Below are positions 60,360 to 64,000 of a stretch of DNA of 64,000 bases, in pieces. The position numbers and the translations under genes were made by a program. Source of the stretch: Zoogloea dura (lineage in GTDB: Bacteria > Pseudomonadota > Gammaproteobacteria > Burkholderiales > Rhodocyclaceae). Numbering within the stretch: the first letter of the stretch is position 1; every line of letters starts with the position of its first letter. The notes beneath the pieces were generated by a model, which was not told the origin of the DNA, did no database searches, and worked only from the letters and a program-made list of their open reading frames with translations. The stretch covers positions 1 to 64,000 of the forward strand of contig NZ_JABBGA010000014.1 in the NCBI RefSeq assembly GCF_012927165.1, in the 5' to 3' direction.

Positions 60360-60545
60360 GATCTGCCTCCTTTTCGGCAAAATTTGCCGCCTGGTTGTGC
60401 TGCGGGAGATGCCATGGGAGAAATGCAGAAAGCGTGCCCGCCCTTTGCATGCGTCTCATGCACATGCATTGCGCCTGATGGCCGCGCCATAAACTGCGTA
60501 CAATCCGCGGCAGATAAATGAGGCCGCAGAGGGGCGACAGCGGGC

Positions 60546-62573
60546 ATGGGCACGGCGGGCAATCACGGCGATGAGTTTCGCGCCTCCTTACACAAGGCCA
60601 TTCTCGATGAAGCGCCGGACGGCATCCTTGTCGTCGACGGCCGCGGCCACATCGCCTCGGTCAATGAGCGTTTCTTCAATGTCTGGCGGATCGCCCGGCC
60701 GTCCGGCGAGCTGGATGCCCTGATCAATCTGCACGACGATCATTTCCTCGATCAGGTCGTCGACCAGGTGGCCGAGCCGGAGGCCTTCCTCGCCCGCGTC
60801 CGCGAGCTCTACGCCAACCCCGGGCTGGTCGATAGCTGCGACATCCGGCTCAAGGACGGGCGCACCCTCAAGCGTCACTCGCGGGCCCTGCGCGGCGCCG
60901 AAGGGCTCTACCTGGGGCGGGTCTGGTATTTCCGCGACATCAGCGACCTGGTCCAGTCGAGGCGCGCGCTGGAGGAGAGCGAGGCGCGCTACCGCACGAC
61001 CTTCCAGACCACCCTCGACGCTATCGCCATCACCTCAATCAAGGAAGGGCGCTACCTCGACGTCAACCGCGCCTTTGTCGAGATGTCCGGCTACCCGGTC
61101 GACGAGATCGTCGGCCACACCTCGCTCGAGCTGGACATCTGGGTCGACCCGGAAGACCGCCAGCGCTTCGTGCAGAAGATCGCCGGCGGCGAGACGCTGC
61201 TCAACTTCGAGGCGCGCTTCCGGCGCAAGGACGGCAGCGAGTTCTGCGGCATCTTCTCGGTCTCGCACATGGAGCTGGGCGGCGAACCCTGCCTGCTGTC
61301 GATCACCCGCGACATCACCGACCACAAACTGGCCCAGGCAGAGCTGGCGGCCTACCACAAGCACCTGGAAGATCTGGTGGCCCGGCGCACCGCCGAGCTG
61401 TCCACCGCCAAGGACGCCGCCGAGGCTGCCAACATTGCCAAGAGCGCCTTCCTGGCCAACATGAGCCACGAGATCCGCACTCCGCTCAACGCCATCACCG
61501 GCATGGCCTACCTGATCCGGCGTGCTGGCCTGAGCGCTGGGCAGGGTGCCCGCATGGACAAGCTCGAGGCGGCCACCGAACACCTGCTCAACATCATCAA
61601 CGCGGTGCTCGAGCTGTCGAAGATCGACGCCGGCAAGGTCGTGCTGGCCGCCGTGCCGCTGCGCATCGAGAGCGTCTTCGACAATGTCGTGTCCATGCTG
61701 CACGACCGCGCCGGGGCCAAGCGCCTGCCGCTTCGCGTCCAGCTCGGCAAACTGCCCGCCGGGCTGCTCGGCGACCCGACGGCGCTGCTGCAGGCGCTGC
61801 TCAACTATGCCGCCAATGCCATCAAGTTCACCGAGACAGGCAGCGTCATCCTGCGTGCCGGTGTGGTGGACGACCAGCCTGACAGCTGTGTGCTGCGCTT
61901 TGAAGTGGAAGATACCGGCATCGGCATCGACCCGGAGGTCCTGCCGCGCTTGTTCTCGGCCTTTGAGCAGGCCGACAACAGCACCACCCGCAAGTACGGT
62001 GGCACGGGCCTGGGCCTGGCCATCACCCGGCGCCTGGCCGAACTGATGGGTGGCAGCGCCGGTGCCAGTAGTTGCCCGGGGCAGGGCAGCACCTTCTGGT
62101 TCACCGCCCGCCTGCGCAAGCACGCCGGGCCAGATGGCGACGGACCCGGCGTGGCCGGCGCCGGGGCGCAGCCCCTGTCCGCGCCCCACATCGCGGCGCA
62201 GCGCCTGCTGCTGGTCGAGGACGAGCCGATCAGCCGTGAAGTGGCCTCACTGATCCTGGAGGACGCCGGCTTTGCCGTCGATGCGGCCGAAGACGGCGTT
62301 CAGGCCGTCGCGCACATGGCGGCCCGCACCTACGACCTGGTCCTGATGGACATGCAGATGCCCAACATGGACGGGCTGGAAGCCACCCGGCGCATCCGCC
62401 GCCTGCCGGGCTGCGACCGCGTGCCGATCATCGCCATGACCGCCAATGCCTTCGAGGAAGACCGTCTGCGCTGCCTCGAGGCCGGCATGAGCGACTTCCT
62501 GCCCAAGCCGGTGGACCCGGACCGCCTGCTTGCGCTCATCGCGCGCTGGCTGCAGGCCGCCGCGGCAGGGTAG
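60546..62573 (+). CDS. soluble PAS hybrid histidine kinase with receiver
   Basis: 675 residues without membrane helices. Two PAS domains ([40 protein letters not shown]), a coiled-coil linker, HisKA with His308 ([12 protein letters not shown]), HATPase ([32 protein letters not shown]) and a receiver with Asp602 ([13 protein letters not shown]). No output domain, so it must signal through a phosphotransfer protein elsewhere. Domain order is like the kinase at 17920 but lacking its membrane part. Convergent with the SpmAB-like gene 2 bp away. Confidence 0.93.
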   Translation: MGTAGNHGDEFRASLHKAILDEAPDGILVVDGRGHIASVNERFFNVWRIARPSGELDALINLHDDHFLDQVVDQVAEPEAFLARVRELYANPGLVDSCDIRLKDGRTLKRHSRALRGAEGLYLGRVWYFRDISDLVQSRRALEESEARYRTTFQTTLDAIAITSIKEGRYLDVNRAFVEMSGYPVDEIVGHTSLELDIWVDPEDRQRFVQKIAGGETLLNFEARFRRKDGSEFCGIFSVSHMELGGEPCLLSITRDITDHKLAQAELAAYHKHLEDLVARRTAELSTAKDAAEAANIAKSAFLANMSHEIRTPLNAITGMAYLIRRAGLSAGQGARMDKLEAATEHLLNIINAVLELSKIDAGKVVLAAVPLRIESVFDNVVSMLHDRAGAKRLPLRVQLGKLPAGLLGDPTALLQALLNYAANAIKFTETGSVILRAGVVDDQPDSCVLRFEVEDTGIGIDPEVLPRLFSAFEQADNSTTRKYGGTGLGLAITRRLAELMGGSAGASSCPGQGSTFWFTARLRKHAGPDGDGPGVAGAGAQPLSAPHIAAQRLLLVEDEPISREVASLILEDAGFAVDAAEDGVQAVAHMAARTYDLVLMDMQMPNMDGLEATRRIRRLPGCDRVPIIAMTANAFEEDRLRCLEAGMSDFLPKPVDPDRLLALIARWLQAAAAG

Positions 62574-62575
62574 CG

Positions 62576-63826
62576 CTAGGCGCCGTGGTAGAAGGCGTAG
62601 CCCACCGCGATCGCCCCCACCAGCCCCACCAGGTCGGCGATCAGGCCGCAGGCCACGGCATGGCGCATGCGGGTGATATTGACGCTGCCGAAATACACCG
62701 CCAGCACGTAGAAGGTCGTCTCCGTCGAGCCCTGGATGATGGCGGCGAGCCGGCCCTGGAATGAATCCACGCCATAGGTCGTCATCACATCCACCATCAG
62801 CCCGCGGGCGCCGCTGCCGCTGAGGGTCTTCATCAGGCCCACCGGCAACGCCGGCACAAAGTCGGCATTCAGGCCCAGCGCCAGCACCACCTGGCCGATC
62901 CCGGCCACCAGGTAGCCCATGCAGCCGCTGCTGCGGAACACCGAGATCGCCACCAGCATGGCGATGAGGTAGGGAATGATCTGCACGGCCACCCCGAAGC
63001 CCTCCTTGGCGCCTTCGACGAAGCTTGCATACACATCCACACGGCGCCACGCCGCCGCCCCCACGAAGAGGGCGATGAGGGAGACGATGATGCCGCTGCC
63101 CAGCAGCCCGATCATCTGCGCCATCGCCGCCGCCGGCAGGGGCGCCAGCCACGCATACAGCCCACCCATCAGCAGCGCAAAGCCGGCGAAGACAGCCAGC
63201 ACCGGGGCACACAGCAGGTTGATGCGCTGCCACGCCGCCACGGCGATCAGCCCGGCGGTGAAGGAGATGAAGGTGCTCAGCAGGGTGGGCAGGAAGATGT
63301 CCGCCGCATTGAAGCCGCTCAAGCCCTGCTGCATCGCCAGGCTCTGGCGAATTGCGATCACCGAGGTCGGAATCAGCGTGATGCCCGCCGTGTTGAGCAC
63401 CAGGAACATGATCATCGGATTGCTGGCAGTGTCCTTGCGCGGGTTGATCTCCTGCAGTTCCTGCATGGCCTTCAGGCCCAGCGGCGTCGCCGCGTTGTCC
63501 AGGCCCAGCATGTTGGCGCTCACGTTCATCACGATGCTGCCGCTGGCCGGGTGGCCGGGGGGGATGTCCGGAAACACGCGCCGGAAGAAGGGCGCCACGA
63601 GGCGTCCGAACAGCTCGATCAGGCCGCCCTTCTCGCCGATCTTCATCACCCCCAGCCACAGGCTCATCACCCCCACCAGGCCCAGGGCAATCTCGAAGCC
63701 GGCCTTCGCCGTGTCGAACAGGCCGGTGAGGACGCGGGAGAAGATCTCCAGATCCCCCTGCAGGGTCTGCACCAGGGCAGCCACGAAGCCGATGAGAACA
63801 AAAGCGACCCAGATCAGGTTGAGCAC
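62576..63826 (-). CDS. SpmA-SpmB fusion, nucleoside-recognition (Gate) membrane protein
   Basis: Inner-membrane protein of 416 residues made of two Gate domains: an SpmA-like half (MSLWLGVMKIGEKGGLIELF, NMLGLDNAATPLGLKAMQEL) and an SpmB-like half (VDVYASFVEGAKEGFGVAVQ, VGLMKTLSGSGARGLMVDVM, QGSTETTFYVLAVYFG). In Bacillus these are separate spore-maturation proteins; in non-spore-formers fused forms are common and of unknown function, perhaps transport. Its stop is 2 bp from the convergent kinase stop. Confidence 0.92.
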   Translation of the reverse strand: MLNLIWVAFVLIGFVAALVQTLQGDLEIFSRVLTGLFDTAKAGFEIALGLVGVMSLWLGVMKIGEKGGLIELFGRLVAPFFRRVFPDIPPGHPASGSIVMNVSANMLGLDNAATPLGLKAMQELQEINPRKDTASNPMIMFLVLNTAGITLIPTSVIAIRQSLAMQQGLSGFNAADIFLPTLLSTFISFTAGLIAVAAWQRINLLCAPVLAVFAGFALLMGGLYAWLAPLPAAAMAQMIGLLGSGIIVSLIALFVGAAAWRRVDVYASFVEGAKEGFGVAVQIIPYLIAMLVAISVFRSSGCMGYLVAGIGQVVLALGLNADFVPALPVGLMKTLSGSGARGLMVDVMTTYGVDSFQGRLAAIIQGSTETTFYVLAVYFGSVNITRMRHAVACGLIADLVGLVGAIAVGYAFYHGA

Positions 63827-63911
63827 GGCGACAGGGGCGTTCCGGCGCCCTGACGGGCCGGCGCGGGGGAGGGTTGAAAGGCTGGGAGTCTATCGGCGGT
63901 GCCGGCCACTG

Positions 63912-64000
63912 TCACCGTCGCGGCAGCCCCCAGGCCTCCTGGCGCTGCGCGAAGGCGTCCAGCGGCAGCTGCACCAGCAGCGGCGCCCGGGCGCCGTCCA
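63912..64000 (-). CDS. C-terminal end of an unidentified gene
   Basis: An open frame enters from the right edge and ends at TGA (63912-63914), giving about 28 residues ending FAQRQEAWGLPRR. Placement 86 bp upstream of the SpmAB-like gene on the same strand fits a real gene end, but the fragment is too short to identify. Confidence 0.4.
   Translation of the reverse strand, partial: DGARAPLLVQLPLDAFAQRQEAWGLPRR

Overview
The window is high-G+C DNA from what is most likely a betaproteobacterium of the Rhodocyclales type (Thauera / Azoarcus / Zoogloea-like). That placement is an inference from the gene families and gene order; there is no rRNA or tRNA here. Almost all of the sequence is coding and no insertion sequences, phage genes or CRISPR arrays were seen.

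Layout. (1) 1-16.3 kb is an aromatic catabolic island: the start of acylating acetaldehyde dehydrogenase, catechol 2,3-dioxygenase (C23O copy A), a BenM/CatM-type LysR regulator, a complete Liv-type ABC importer with a Tat-type binding protein and a MetA-family outer-membrane protein, a hemerythrin-like protein, 2-hydroxypentadienoate hydratase, a DmpR-type sigma-54 activator and, on the minus strand, a six-subunit phenol hydroxylase (cluster A, dmpKLMNOP). (2) 16.3-16.8 kb is a non-coding stretch with a 21-bp tandem repeat array. (3) 16.8-23.8 kb is a minus-strand gene row: a His-rich-tailed DMT transporter, ModD, a small periplasmic sulfite-oxidase-fold protein, a hybrid sensor kinase and a XenA-type ene-reductase. 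(4) 23.9-29.8 kb: chrBA chromate genes, an OprB-like porin and a heavy-metal two-component system. (5) 29.8-34.1 kb: cytochrome b561, diheme cytochrome c and an SHP-type cytochrome, divergent from PepSY protein + two-component system. (6) 34.2-39.2 kb: a zinc-ribbon membrane protein, an HpaB/4-hydroxybutyryl-CoA-dehydratase-superfamily enzyme with an AraC regulator, an MFS transporter and a lipoprotein. (7) 39.4-45.4 kb: a second phenol hydroxylase operon (cluster B) in the order ferredoxin, C23O, dmpKLMNOP, behind its own sigma-54 promoter. (8) 45.5-64 kb: a TPR/OGT-type glycosyltransferase, a DUF924 protein, a GntR regulator divergent from a TfdB-type phenol monooxygenase and an orphan ABC binding protein, a tripartite RND efflux pump divergent from a two-component system, an unknown Ca-loop protein, a soluble hybrid kinase, an SpmAB-type membrane protein, and the tail of one more gene.

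How it works together. Phenols are sensed by the DmpR protein (all phenol- and zinc-contacting residues recalled from MopR are present), which would drive the -24/-12 promoters in front of both phenol hydroxylases. The catechols made are cleaved by two C23Os and processed by the hydratase and acetaldehyde dehydrogenase of the meta pathway; the aldolase and upstream steps presumably lie outside the window. The LysR protein has an ATAC-N7-GTAT site at its own start and a near copy upstream of C23O-A. Uptake (MetA-family protein, Liv importer) and efflux (RND pump) of aromatics are encoded alongside. The best candidates for new biology are the 21-bp repeat array upstream of the cluster A promoter, the ModD / sulfite-oxidase-fold / hybrid-kinase / ene-reductase gene row, the hemerythrin coupled to livM, and the HpaB-family enzyme that seems to lack iron-sulfur ligands.
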